A DNA stretch of 7,613 nucleotides from an uncultured cyanobacterium. Lineage in GTDB: Bacteria; Cyanobacteriota; Cyanobacteriia; Cyanobacteriales; Geitlerinemataceae. A program made the position numbers and the translations under genes. Location of the stretch: assembly GCA_937121005.1 (NCBI GenBank), contig CAKZKB010000696.1, positions 1 to 7,613 of the forward strand, in the 5' to 3' direction. Under the pieces are notes generated by a model, which saw only the letters and a list, made by a program, of their open reading frames with translations, made no database searches and was not told where the DNA came from. This document shows, piece after piece, positions 1 through 6,490 of the stretch. Each line of letters starts with the position of its first letter. The stretch's first letter is position 1.

Positions 1-569
1 TAGGCGATCGCTTGTACCGAACCGACGGCAAAACCGCATTCCCCCAAGGCTTCAGTGAGGGCCATTTGGTTTTCCACGCGATCGACGAACATGACCCCGT
101 TGAGGTGATCCATTTCGTGTTGGATGACTCGCGCGAGAAGATCGTTGGCAAATATTTTTTGGGGTCGTCCCCGTTCGTCTTTAAATTGTACCTCGATCGC
201 GGCCGGACGTTTCACGTCGAGAAAGACCCCTGGAACGCTCAAACAGCCTTCTTGACCGATGGCAATTTCGCGGCTAAAGGCCTTGATAACGGGGTTGATC
301 AGCACTAACGGCGGCTTGGCGGCGTTGTCGGGTTCGTCATCAACCACGAGCATTTGTTTGTTCACCGCCACTTGCGGCGCAGCCAAACCGATCCCGTCGG
401 AACTGTACATGGTTTGCAGCATTTCCTTGGCCAGATCGCGCACGGTGGCATCGACGCGAGAAATGCGCTTTGCTTTTTGGCGCAAGACGCGATCGCCCAA
501 GAAGTGAAGCGCTAAGGGGGGCTTTTCTAACTTTTTCTTTTCGACGGATATTGTATTGGATGTGGGCAT
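1..569 (-). CDS. def: Peptide deformylase (3' end at window edge)
   Basis: Removes the formyl group from the N-terminal formyl-methionine of nascent proteins; a cytosolic metalloenzyme acting at the ribosome exit. Reading 569 to 1 gives 189 residues starting MPTSNTISVEKKK. All three family motifs are intact: GIGLAAPQ (59-66), EGCLS (107-111, metal ligand Cys109) and HEMDH (151-155, two His ligands and the catalytic Glu152). The final codon begins TA at bases 2-1, so it is very probably the stop, with only its last base outside the window; length and C-terminus fit cyanobacterial deformylases of about 187 residues. The ATG at 569 has AGAGAA a few bases upstream and gives the expected N-terminus. 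A sigma-70-like promoter lies about 85-110 bp upstream. The gene is transcribed away from the accessory block. Confidence 0.96.
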   Translation of the reverse strand, partial: MPTSNTISVEKKKLEKPPLALHFLGDRVLRQKAKRISRVDATVRDLAKEMLQTMYSSDGIGLAAPQVAVNKQMLVVDDEPDNAAKPPLVLINPVIKAFSREIAIGQEGCLSVPGVFLDVKRPAAIEVQFKDERGRPQKIFANDLLARVIQHEMDHLNGVMFVDRVENQMALTEALGECGFAVGSVQAIA

Positions 570-652
570 TAGTTCTCTGGTAGGGATAACGGCACGAAAT
601 TGTTGGCGACTTCAAAGGGAAGGGATATATAATTGCCCTTATCGCTACTTCT

Positions 653-681
653 AGGATAGAAAATCTGCAAATAAATGTAAA
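653..681 (-). promoter_or_regulatory. Candidate sigma-70-type promoter for def
   Basis: Read on the minus strand, TTTACA (681-676) is followed after exactly 17 bases by TATCCT (658-653). This is one mismatch from the -35 consensus and two from the -10 consensus at the optimal spacer. It would give a def leader of roughly 75 bases. An AT-rich stretch, ATATAT (625-630), lies further downstream and is a weaker alternative -10. Predicted from sequence only. Confidence 0.4.
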
Positions 682-777
682 GTCACGCGCCCCCGGCGGT
701 CGATCGGGAAACTGGCCCTCCCTTCGATCGGATAACACTGATGCGAGGCGATGGCAACCGTATTTTCACTAAAAGGG

Positions 778-807
778 TTGCACTCCAGCAATTGTGTGTG
801 GTACGAT
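778..807 (+). promoter_or_regulatory. Weak candidate promoter for the PIN-DUF1822/CHAT block
   Basis: TTGCAC (778-783), an 18-base spacer, then TACGAT (802-807) is the best plus-strand promoter-like pair found before the gene at 1017. An 8-bp palindrome TTGTACAA (815-822) and a GTAC direct repeat (801-804 and 817-820) lie just downstream and could be part of an operator. The leader would be about 200 bases. Matches to consensus are poor, so this is only a candidate. Confidence 0.22.
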
Positions 808-814
808 TGATTAG

Positions 815-1005
815 TTGTACAAATGCGATCCATACCTAGCGGTCGAACAGCAGTGCAAAGGTCGGGGCCTCAACCAGCGCCCACTCTCCGATCTCGTTGA
901 TGTCACCGAGAACTCGATCCCGACTCCGAAGACGACTCGAGCGCACCTACGCTCGATCGGATGCAGCAACTGCTCGAAACCGACTCACCCAACAACCAAA
1001 AATAG
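815..1005 (+). pseudogene. Possible frameshifted remnant of an upstream cistron
   Basis: Two adjoining plus-strand frames look protein-like but do not connect. One, open from 815 without an ATG, reads ...NQRPLSDLVDVTE around 870-913. The next, shifted by one base and open from 901, reads RELDPDSEDDSSAPTL then DRMQQLLETDSPNNQK and stops at TAG 1003-1005. That stop overlaps the Shine-Dalgarno of the next gene, the arrangement expected for the last cistron before it. DUF1822/CHAT pairs in cyanobacteria are often preceded by a sigma-70-family gene, so a decayed neighbour is conceivable. I do not recognise the residues as any family, and chance open frames could explain them. Confidence 0.2.
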
Positions 1006-1016
1006 GGGAACCTCAC

Positions 1017-1916
1017 ATGATATTGGTGATGGTGGATGCGGATATCCTTGTTGAAGCGGTATCGGCACCCAAAGTTTTTGTACGTCGCTACGGTGATGAA
1101 TTATGGGAATGGATGAAGTCGCCTCGAATTGCGGGATACGTGACTCCTTTGGGGTACGATCGTATCCAGAAGACAGTGGCCGGCAAACCCAACGGCGATC
1201 GCATTGTCGGTTATATTCGGCAAGTCGTCGAAGTTTGTAGCGTCAACACCGCCATTTTAGAAGCGGCGCGCGCCCTCAATTGGCTCGATTTTGAAGCCGC
1301 CGTCGAATACCTGTGCGCCCGAGAAATGGGACTCGATGGTATTGTCGCTTTAAATCCGGGTACGTTTGCCCTTCAAGAAACACCTGTCTATACCATTGTC
1401 GAACTGTTGGTACAAATGCCGTTAGGGGAAGAACTCGATCGCTATCGCAGCGACTTCGATCGCCTTTTGGAGTTGTGCGGGGAGCATTGCCAACCCTATC
1501 TTCCCGTTCACCTCAGTCGGTGGTTTAAAGATGAATTTAACGAGGGATGGCAAACCGTAGAATCCTTGTTGGGGCGCGAACTAGCCATATCGAATCGCTG
1601 GCATTCTCCTCCACTGCAACGGGGTAAAATGCTCGATTTCGGAACCGGCGATCGGGTGGCATTAGTGATGGGAATTCAACACCTACGCGCCCCAGAAGCG
1701 AATGTTTGGGTAGAATTGCTCCCCGATCGCGATCGCAATTCTTTGCCAGATAACATTCAGTTAGACGTTCTCGACGAGGAGTTTAACCTGGTGATGCAGG
1801 CAGAGTACCAAAACACGAGCCACATCCGCCTAAAATTCACCGCCGATCGCGGCGACTACTTCAGCCTGAAAATCCGCCGGGAGGACAGTTGCCTCTCGGA
1901 GCATTTTTTGGTGTAA
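1017..1916 (+). CDS. PIN-like domain fused to DUF1822
   Basis: 299 residues from the ATG at 1017, preceded by AGGGGAA (1004-1010). A longer in-frame start at 897 exists but adds an Arg-rich stretch without domain character. Residues 1-118 have a PIN-nuclease pattern: a hydrophobic strand with MVDADIL (Asp7), a helix-rich middle, LDFEAAVEYLCAREMGLDGIV (91-110) and LNPGTF (112-117), matching the DFEDALQ...DAIVTRNPKDF block of VapC-like PIN proteins. Asp7, Asp91 and Asp107 are kept, but the Asp normally three residues after Asp91 is Ala94, so nuclease activity is uncertain. Residues from about 150 to 299 resemble DUF1822: a Trp-rich segment, a GKMLDFG turn, then beta-rich VALVMGIQHL, WVELLP and YFSLKI ending SEHFLV. 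The CHAT gene follows after 27 bp, probably in the same operon. Function is unknown; a partner or regulator of the CHAT protein is inferred. Confidence 0.85.
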   Translation: MILVMVDADILVEAVSAPKVFVRRYGDELWEWMKSPRIAGYVTPLGYDRIQKTVAGKPNGDRIVGYIRQVVEVCSVNTAILEAARALNWLDFEAAVEYLCAREMGLDGIVALNPGTFALQETPVYTIVELLVQMPLGEELDRYRSDFDRLLELCGEHCQPYLPVHLSRWFKDEFNEGWQTVESLLGRELAISNRWHSPPLQRGKMLDFGTGDRVALVMGIQHLRAPEANVWVELLPDRDRNSLPDNIQLDVLDEEFNLVMQAEYQNTSHIRLKFTADRGDYFSLKIRREDSCLSEHFLV

Positions 1917-1943
1917 TGGAGGCTAGAGCTAGGAGCGAGCGCT

Positions 1944-3761
1944 ATGAGTAAATCCGTCGTTCTCAAACTCGATGGCGATCTGGAAGTCCAGGGATTTCGA
2001 GCCATTCTCGAAATCAAATCCGATGGTCAGTCGCGTACCATTGAAAAGTGGGGAAACTTGCCACCGGATCCGGATTTGGCTCGTAGCGTCTCTGTCTGGC
2101 AACAGCACTATCGTAAGGTTATCGCACCGTACCGCCGCCTGAAACTCCAGCAGGAGGATGTTTGTCAGGAGAACGAAAATCCGATGGCGGAGTGCCAAAA
2201 ATCGGCAAAAGAACTGCGCGATCGCATGGCAAAATGGCTCGACTCCGATGAGTTCCGGCCCCTCGATCGACGTGTGCGGGAGGCGTTGAGTCCCGATGAT
2301 GACATTCAGTTTTTAATCCGCAGCGACGATCGCATTTTGCAACGGTTGCCTTGGCACAGTTGGGAATTTTTCGAGCGCTACGATCGCGCTGAAGTTGCCC
2401 TCGGCGCGATCGAGGTTGATGGCGATCCCTCGGCGATTCCCATGGAGAAACCACCGCAGCCGATCGTCCGCATTTTGGCCATTTTAGGACATTCACAAGG
2501 CATCGATCTAGAACGCGATCGGGCCTTTCTCGAAAGTTTGCCTCAGACGCAGGTTAAATTCTTAGTGGAGCCCACGCGCAAAGAAATCAGCGATCGCTTG
2601 TGGGAACAATCCTGGGATATTCTCTTTTTCGCCGGACACAGCGAAACAGAAAACGATACGGGAAGAATCTATATCAATCCTGACGAAAGTTTGAGTATAA
2701 CTGAGTTGTGGTACGGCTTGCGAAAAGCCGTCGAAAATGGCTTGCGGTTGGCCATTTTTAATTCCTGCGATGGGTTGGGATTGGCAAAACAACTCGAAGA
2801 CTTGCACATTCCGCAGACGATCGTCATGCGCGAACCTGTCCCCGATCCGGTGGCGCAAGAGTTTTTGAAATACTTTTTAGATGGGTTTGCCAAACAAGGG
2901 AAATCCTTCGCGCGATCGGTTCGCGAAGCCCGAGAACGGTTGCAAGGGTTGGAAGCTGACTATCCTTGCGCGACTTGGTTGCCTACCATTTGTCAGGTTC
3001 GAGAAGTCGATACTGATACTACCTCGACAGAACATTTTTACTATTCTCAAATTTTCTCTAGCAACAAAACTTTCACGGAGAAGTCAAAACTTAAACTGCA
3101 TTCACTCAAGGCACTAGGTTGTCTTGCTGGAGTGTTGAGTGTAGGACTTTCTGCATGGTCGATTGGTCTGCCAAAAATTTCAATGTTTTTAAACAATCAA
3201 GGATTCGCTCGCTATGAAAACAACGATTTAATTCAAGCAAACAAATATTACCAATTATCACTAGCATTAAATCCCAATAACCGTGCTACTCTTTACAATG
3301 TTGCATGGTTGTGCGAGCAAGTTCAGGACTTAGAATGTGCAATTGATAATTACAGGAAATCTGCCCGTCTTGGTCTTTCTGCTGCCTTTAGTAACCTTGG
3401 CAGAATTTACATTCTTCAAGGAGATTATGAAGAAGCTATAACAGTTCTTCAAAAAGGCTCGATCCTGTTGAAAAGAGATCCATCTTTTCCTGTTGCTTAT
3501 GCTTTACACAAAAACATAGGATGGGCTAGGCTCGAACAAGGAGAATATTCGGAAGCCCAAAAGCATCTCGATCGAGCCATTTCAATAGACAAAAAAAGGG
3601 GGGAAGCCTATTGCCTAATTGCACAAACTTATGAGAGAATGGAAGATCTAGGTAAAGCTGCTTCGCATTGGCAAAACTGTTCAGATTATGCTCGTCCTCA
3701 AACGCCAGAAGAAGATCTATGGTTACAGAAAGCTCACCATCGACTTAATCAGCTAGAATAA
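1944..3761 (+). CDS. CHAT-domain protein with membrane segment and TPR repeats
   Basis: 605 residues; AGGAG (1931-1935) lies 8 bases before the ATG. Residues 1-165 form the N-terminal module common to cyanobacterial CHAT proteins (MSKSVVLKLDGDLEVQGF..., LPWHSWEFFERY). Residues 174-352 are the CHAT caspase-like domain. The strand WDILFFAGHSE supplies the catalytic-type His232, and LAIFNSCDGLGLA supplies Cys275, so the dyad is intact; ILGHSQGIDLE and PDPVAQEFLKYFLDGF are further family signatures. A hydrophobic segment at about 389-410 is a likely single membrane helix. Residues 415-600 are TPR-like helix pairs (NNDLIQANKYYQLSLALNP, QGDYEEAI, QGEYSEAQKHLDRAI). CHAT domains are cysteine peptidases of the separase/caspase clan; here the TPRs would bind the partner or substrate, presumably across the membrane from the CHAT part. 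From about base 3010 the DNA is AT-rich and loses HIP1 cores. Confidence 0.93.
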   Translation: MSKSVVLKLDGDLEVQGFRAILEIKSDGQSRTIEKWGNLPPDPDLARSVSVWQQHYRKVIAPYRRLKLQQEDVCQENENPMAECQKSAKELRDRMAKWLDSDEFRPLDRRVREALSPDDDIQFLIRSDDRILQRLPWHSWEFFERYDRAEVALGAIEVDGDPSAIPMEKPPQPIVRILAILGHSQGIDLERDRAFLESLPQTQVKFLVEPTRKEISDRLWEQSWDILFFAGHSETENDTGRIYINPDESLSITELWYGLRKAVENGLRLAIFNSCDGLGLAKQLEDLHIPQTIVMREPVPDPVAQEFLKYFLDGFAKQGKSFARSVREARERLQGLEADYPCATWLPTICQVREVDTDTTSTEHFYYSQIFSSNKTFTEKSKLKLHSLKALGCLAGVLSVGLSAWSIGLPKISMFLNNQGFARYENNDLIQANKYYQLSLALNPNNRATLYNVAWLCEQVQDLECAIDNYRKSARLGLSAAFSNLGRIYILQGDYEEAITVLQKGSILLKRDPSFPVAYALHKNIGWARLEQGEYSEAQKHLDRAISIDKKRGEAYCLIAQTYERMEDLGKAASHWQNCSDYARPQTPEEDLWLQKAHHRLNQLE

Positions 3762-3796
3762 GCGAAGGACTAATTTTATCAGGGTGCACAAAGTCC

Positions 3797-4000
3797 ATGA
3801 AACCTAAGCTCAATATACTCATAGTGATTTCTACTACATTGCTAGAAATCAGTTTTTTGTGTTTAAACTGTTTTTTGTGTCTAAACTCTAGTCATTTAAA
3901 AAACCATTTGATACAAAATATTGGCTCGCTCGCAACTGATGATGGTGGTTGCCATGATGGAGAAACTCAAGGAGATATCGCCTGTCCTAACTATATTTAA
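3797..4000 (+). CDS. Hypothetical small hydrophobic/secreted peptide
   Basis: 67 residues, beginning 35 bp after the CHAT gene on the same strand. The N-terminus is MKPKLNILIVISTTLLEISF, two lysines followed by a long hydrophobic run to about residue 30, which is signal-peptide- or membrane-anchor-like. The short C-terminal part is polar with two cysteines (ATDDGGCHDGETQGDIACPNYI), which could form a disulfide if exported. The ribosome site is weak (AGGGTG, 11 bases upstream). The base composition matches the AT-rich half of the CHAT gene, suggesting they arrived together. I do not recognise the family; it may be a non-functional ORF. Confidence 0.5.
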   Translation: MKPKLNILIVISTTLLEISFLCLNCFLCLNSSHLKNHLIQNIGSLATDDGGCHDGETQGDIACPNYI

Positions 4001-4206
4001 GTAGCTAGAGTTTAGCATCGTTAGTACGAACTAGGAGAGGGATTTGAACATTTGCTCTCCCACAAATGGGATGATTGGCGAACGACAATCATACTCAACA
4101 AGAAATGAACGCTAGCGATCGCTTGGGCTACAACGTGATATTATGGTGCTAGGTCGAATACCATCACTGGTGCCAGGTGAGTCCTGCCGACTCGGATATA
4201 AGCGTT

Positions 4207-4584
4207 ATGAACAAGTCAGTTGTTCTGAAGCTAGATGGCGATCTAGAGGTTCGAGGATTTCGGGCCATTCTCGAAATTAGATCCGAGGGGGAGTCTCGCA
4301 CTATTGAGAAGTGGGGGAACTTGCCACCGGATACCGAACTTGTGCAGAGAATATCCGAATGGCGGCAAAAATATCGTAAGATGTTAAAACCTTTCGGTCG
4401 TCTTTATCCAAAAGACGTGACTTATCAAGAAGGGGGACAGGATCCAATCGGGGAATGCCAAAAAGCAGCTAACGCATTACGCGATCGCATGGCAAAATGG
4501 CTCGACTCCGATGAGTTCCGCCCCATCGATCGCTGTTTGCGCGAACAGTTGAATCCTGACGACGATATTCACTTGGTCTCTTAA
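4207..4584 (+). pseudogene. Truncated duplicate of the CHAT protein N-terminal module
   Basis: 125 residues from ATG 4207 (a GTG at 4177 would add ten residues; the ATG aligns with the paralogue's start). Residues 1-122 align without large gaps to residues 1-122 of the CHAT protein at 1944, with long identical blocks such as SVVLKLDGDLEV and LRDRMAKWLDSDEFRP. Bases 2217-2257 and 4480-4520 are identical over 41 positions. After DDDIH the similarity stops and the frame ends HLVS at TAA 4582-4584. The whole CHAT domain, membrane helix and TPRs are missing. Its stop overlaps the hemB stop on the other strand in a shared TTAA. It has no strong ribosome site. The frame is intact, so an expressed stand-alone N-domain cannot be excluded, but a deletion remnant of a tandem copy is more likely. 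Confidence 0.75.
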
Positions 4585-5561
4585 CCCAACCAGCGAGCCA
4601 CATCTTTGGCGTGATAGGTTAAAATCAGATCTGTACCCGATCGCTTAAAGGCGGTCATGGTTTCCATGACTACTTTCTCTTCATCGATCCAGCCATTCAA
4701 TGCTGCCGCTTTCACCATTGAATATTCACCCGAAACATTGTAAGCAGCAACGGGTAAATTTGTTGCTTGTTTCACCCGCCAAATGATATCCATGTAGGCC
4801 AAAGCGGGTTTAACCATGAGCATATCTGCTCCTTCAGCGATGTCGAGTTCGATTTCTTTAATCGCTTCGGTGCCATTGGCCGGATCCATTTGATAGGTAC
4901 GACGATCGCCAAATTGAGGCGCAGACTCCGCCGCATCTCGGAACGGCCCGTAATACGCAGAAGCGTATTTGGCCGCGTAAGATAAAATCGGTAAATTCTC
5001 GTAACCCGCCTCGTCAAGACTGCTACGAATGGCTTGCACGAACCCATCCATCATCCCTGACGGGGCAATAATATCGGCCCCTGCTTTTGCTTGCGCCACT
5101 GCGGTTTTTTTCAACAGTTCCAATGTCGGATCGTTGAGCACTCGCCCGCTTAAATCTCCGACTTCCGAATAACCGCAATGTCCGTGATTGGTGTACTCGC
5201 ACAAACAAGTATCCACCGCCACCACCAAATCGGGAACCGCTTTTTTAACCGCTTCTGTCGCCTTTTGGACGATACCGCAATCGTGCCACGCCCCGGTTGC
5301 TTCTACGTCCTTATCTTCTGGAATACCAAATAAAATAATCCCTGGAATGCCGAGATCGCGCACTTCTTTGGCTTCCTCAACAATTTTGTCTACCGACATT
5401 TGGTAGACTCCAGGCATGGACTTAACTTCTTTAGCGATACTGTCGCCGGGAACGGCAAACAGAGGATACATTAAGTCGTTGGTGGTGACAATATTTTCGC
5501 GCACCATCCGACGCAGGGGATCGGAAGTACGCAGGCGGCGGGGGCGATGGATGGGAAACAT
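4581..5561 (-). CDS. hemB: Porphobilinogen synthase (delta-aminolevulinic acid dehydratase)
   Basis: Condenses two 5-aminolevulinate molecules into porphobilinogen, the second common step to heme, chlorophyll and bilins; a cytosolic homo-oligomer. Full length at 326 residues. The two active-site Schiff-base lysines are visible: Lys198 in SYAAKYASAYYGPFRDA and Lys251 in MVKPALAYMD. The Cys cluster DTCLCEYTNHGHCG (Cys119, Cys121, Cys129) is of the zinc-binding type rather than the Asp-rich, Mg-only form known in plants. The N-terminus MFPIHRPRRLR and C-terminus DVARWLG are typical. No Shine-Dalgarno is visible; a GGTAATA heptamer array begins 6 bp upstream of the start codon, within the presumed leader. 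The gene converges on the truncated CHAT fragment. Confidence 0.97.
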   Translation of the reverse strand: MFPIHRPRRLRTSDPLRRMVRENIVTTNDLMYPLFAVPGDSIAKEVKSMPGVYQMSVDKIVEEAKEVRDLGIPGIILFGIPEDKDVEATGAWHDCGIVQKATEAVKKAVPDLVVAVDTCLCEYTNHGHCGYSEVGDLSGRVLNDPTLELLKKTAVAQAKAGADIIAPSGMMDGFVQAIRSSLDEAGYENLPILSYAAKYASAYYGPFRDAAESAPQFGDRRTYQMDPANGTEAIKEIELDIAEGADMLMVKPALAYMDIIWRVKQATNLPVAAYNVSGEYSMVKAAALNGWIDEEKVVMETMTAFKRSGTDLILTYHAKDVARWLG

Positions 5562-5567
5562 AATTTT

Positions 5568-5602
5568 GGTAATAGGTAATAGGTAATAGGTAATAGGTCA
5601 TA
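5568..5602. repeat. Heptamer tandem array (GGTAATA)4 plus one variant
   Basis: Four perfect copies of GGTAATA run from 5568 to 5595, followed by GGTCATA (5596-5602). This is a short tandemly repeated repetitive (STRR) sequence of the 7-bp class described in filamentous cyanobacteria. It sits immediately upstream of hemB, between rpmA and hemB. Confidence 0.95.
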
Positions 5603-5650
5603 ACCAGAAGATTTTGGATACAAGCCAAGCCTCTTTGTTTCAAGGAAAGG

Positions 5651-5682
5651 ACTGGTCACTGGTCACTGGTCACTGGTCACTG
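5651..5682. repeat. Heptamer tandem array (ACTGGTC)4 plus ACTG
   Basis: Four perfect copies of ACTGGTC (5651-5678) and a partial fifth ACTG (5679-5682). It has the same 7-bp period as the neighbouring GGTAATA array but an unrelated unit, in the same 145-bp rpmA-hemB spacer. Confidence 0.95.
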
Positions 5683-5693
5683 AAATGACCCAT

Positions 5694-5707
5694 TACCGAC
5701 TACCGAC
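5694..5707. repeat. Two copies of heptamer TACCGAC touching the rpmA stop
   Basis: TACCGAC occurs twice head to tail (5694-5700 and 5701-5707), the second reaching the end of rpmA. Two copies alone would be unremarkable; the link with two other 7-bp arrays in the same spacer makes it worth listing. Confidence 0.5.
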
Positions 5708-5967
5708 TATGCTTCGTTGGCGTAGACGCTGACTTTTTTGCGGCTGCGAGTTAAATGCTCGAAGGTGACAATACCATCAATGAGCGCAAAGAGGGTATCG
5801 TCTTTACCGCGGCCGACGTTGTTACCGGGATGGATTTTGGTTCCGCGTTGGCGCACGATAATATTTCCGGCGGTGACGACTTCGCCGCCGTAGCGTTTTA
5901 CGCCCAAGCGTTTGGAATTAGAATCGCGTCCGTTGCGGGTGCTACCCGTTCCTTTCTTGTGTGCCAT
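5707..5967 (-). CDS. rpmA: 50S ribosomal protein L27
   Basis: Structural protein of the large ribosomal subunit whose N-terminal tail reaches toward the peptidyl-transferase centre. Complete at 86 residues. The N-terminus MAHKKGTGSTRNGRDSNSKR and the signature GNIIVRQRGTKIHPGNNV (34-51) are diagnostic. A good ribosome site, AGGAGA, lies about 8 bases before the ATG. It is 83 bp downstream of rplU, the usual bacterial order, so the two are probably co-transcribed. The spacer to rplU contains two HIP1-type sites and no clear terminator. The N-terminus begins MAHKKGTGS directly, without the short prepeptide cleaved in Firmicutes. Confidence 0.98.
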   Translation of the reverse strand: MAHKKGTGSTRNGRDSNSKRLGVKRYGGEVVTAGNIIVRQRGTKIHPGNNVGRGKDDTLFALIDGIVTFEHLTRSRKKVSVYANEA

Positions 5968-6050
5968 GATTTGAGAGTTCTCCTAATCTCGATGGTTCGT
6001 TTGACTGCAATGGCGATCGCCTCTCCAGTATAGACGATCGCGATCGAATG

Positions 6051-6458
6051 TTATTCTTCTTCAGGGGTTGCCCCTGCATCCACCACTTCGGCGGTGACGG
6101 GAGTGGCTTCGGCTTCGGGGGCTTCTAACACTGTGCCGTTGAGGGCGATCGACTCAATGGTAACGCGGGTCAATTCTTGGCGGTGTCCCCGTTTTTTGCG
6201 GGTTTTCTTTTTGGGTTTCATCTTGTAGACGATGATTTTGCGACCCCGCCGATGTTCGCTGATGGTTCCTTCCACTTTTGCCCCTTGTACGAAAGGCTGG
6301 CCGATGGAAATATCGTCGCCATTGCGAACGAATAGGACGTTTTCGAGGGTAAGCGTATCCCCGACTTCTGAGTGAATGCGGTTGACATCGTAAAATCGAC
6401 CGGGTTCGACGCGCAGTTGCGTCCCACCGAGTTCGACGATCGCGTAAGTTTGACTCAT
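6051..6458 (-). CDS. rplU: 50S ribosomal protein L21 with acidic C-terminal tail
   Basis: Large-subunit protein that binds 23S rRNA. 135 residues from MSQTYAIVELGGTQLRVEPG, with the L21 signature RGRKIIVYKMKPKKKTRKKR followed by GHRQELTRVTI (71-101). The usual L21 is about 103 residues; here residues 108-135 form an extra Ala/Glu/Pro/Thr-rich acidic tail (EAPEAEATPVTAEVVDAGATPEEE is its main part, without basic residues). There is no obvious Shine-Dalgarno before the ATG at 6458, and the leader is GC-rich with inverted repeats. First gene of the rplU-rpmA pair. Confidence 0.97.
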   Translation of the reverse strand: MSQTYAIVELGGTQLRVEPGRFYDVNRIHSEVGDTLTLENVLFVRNGDDISIGQPFVQGAKVEGTISEHRRGRKIIVYKMKPKKKTRKKRGHRQELTRVTIESIALNGTVLEAPEAEATPVTAEVVDAGATPEEE

Positions 6459-6490
6459 GATTTTCTAAACAATGAAGGCCGTAAGGGTGT

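Noticed and set aside
12..308. Open frame on the plus strand at the left edge (98 codons)
   Set aside because: It is the antisense of def; the minus strand carries all three deformylase motifs.
340..738. Minus-strand frame of 132 codons overlapping the def start
   Set aside because: It lies out of frame with def, covers the putative def promoter, and its residues show no family pattern.
651..833. Minus-strand 60-codon frame upstream of def
   Set aside because: The translation is not obviously protein-like, has no ribosome site and overlaps the best def promoter candidate. A short coding remnant cannot be fully excluded.
4034..4060. tRNA-like GGGATTTGAAC flanked by GGAGAG/CTCTCC
   Set aside because: It recalls the antisense of a tRNA T-arm, but no T-stem pairing, anticodon arm or acceptor stem can be built around it. 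It is kept only as a weak 6-bp inverted repeat.
4144..4178. Direct repeat TGGTGCYAGGT (4144-4154 and 4168-4178) before the CHAT fragment
   Set aside because: Two imperfect 11-mers 24 bp apart could be operator half-sites or a chance duplication; nothing else supports a function.
4772..5208. Several frames inside hemB on both strands
   Set aside because: They are shadows of a full-length, motif-complete hemB.
5568..5682. Heptamer arrays as a CRISPR array
   Set aside because: The units are 7 bp with no spacers, unlike 24-37 bp CRISPR repeats separated by unique spacers.
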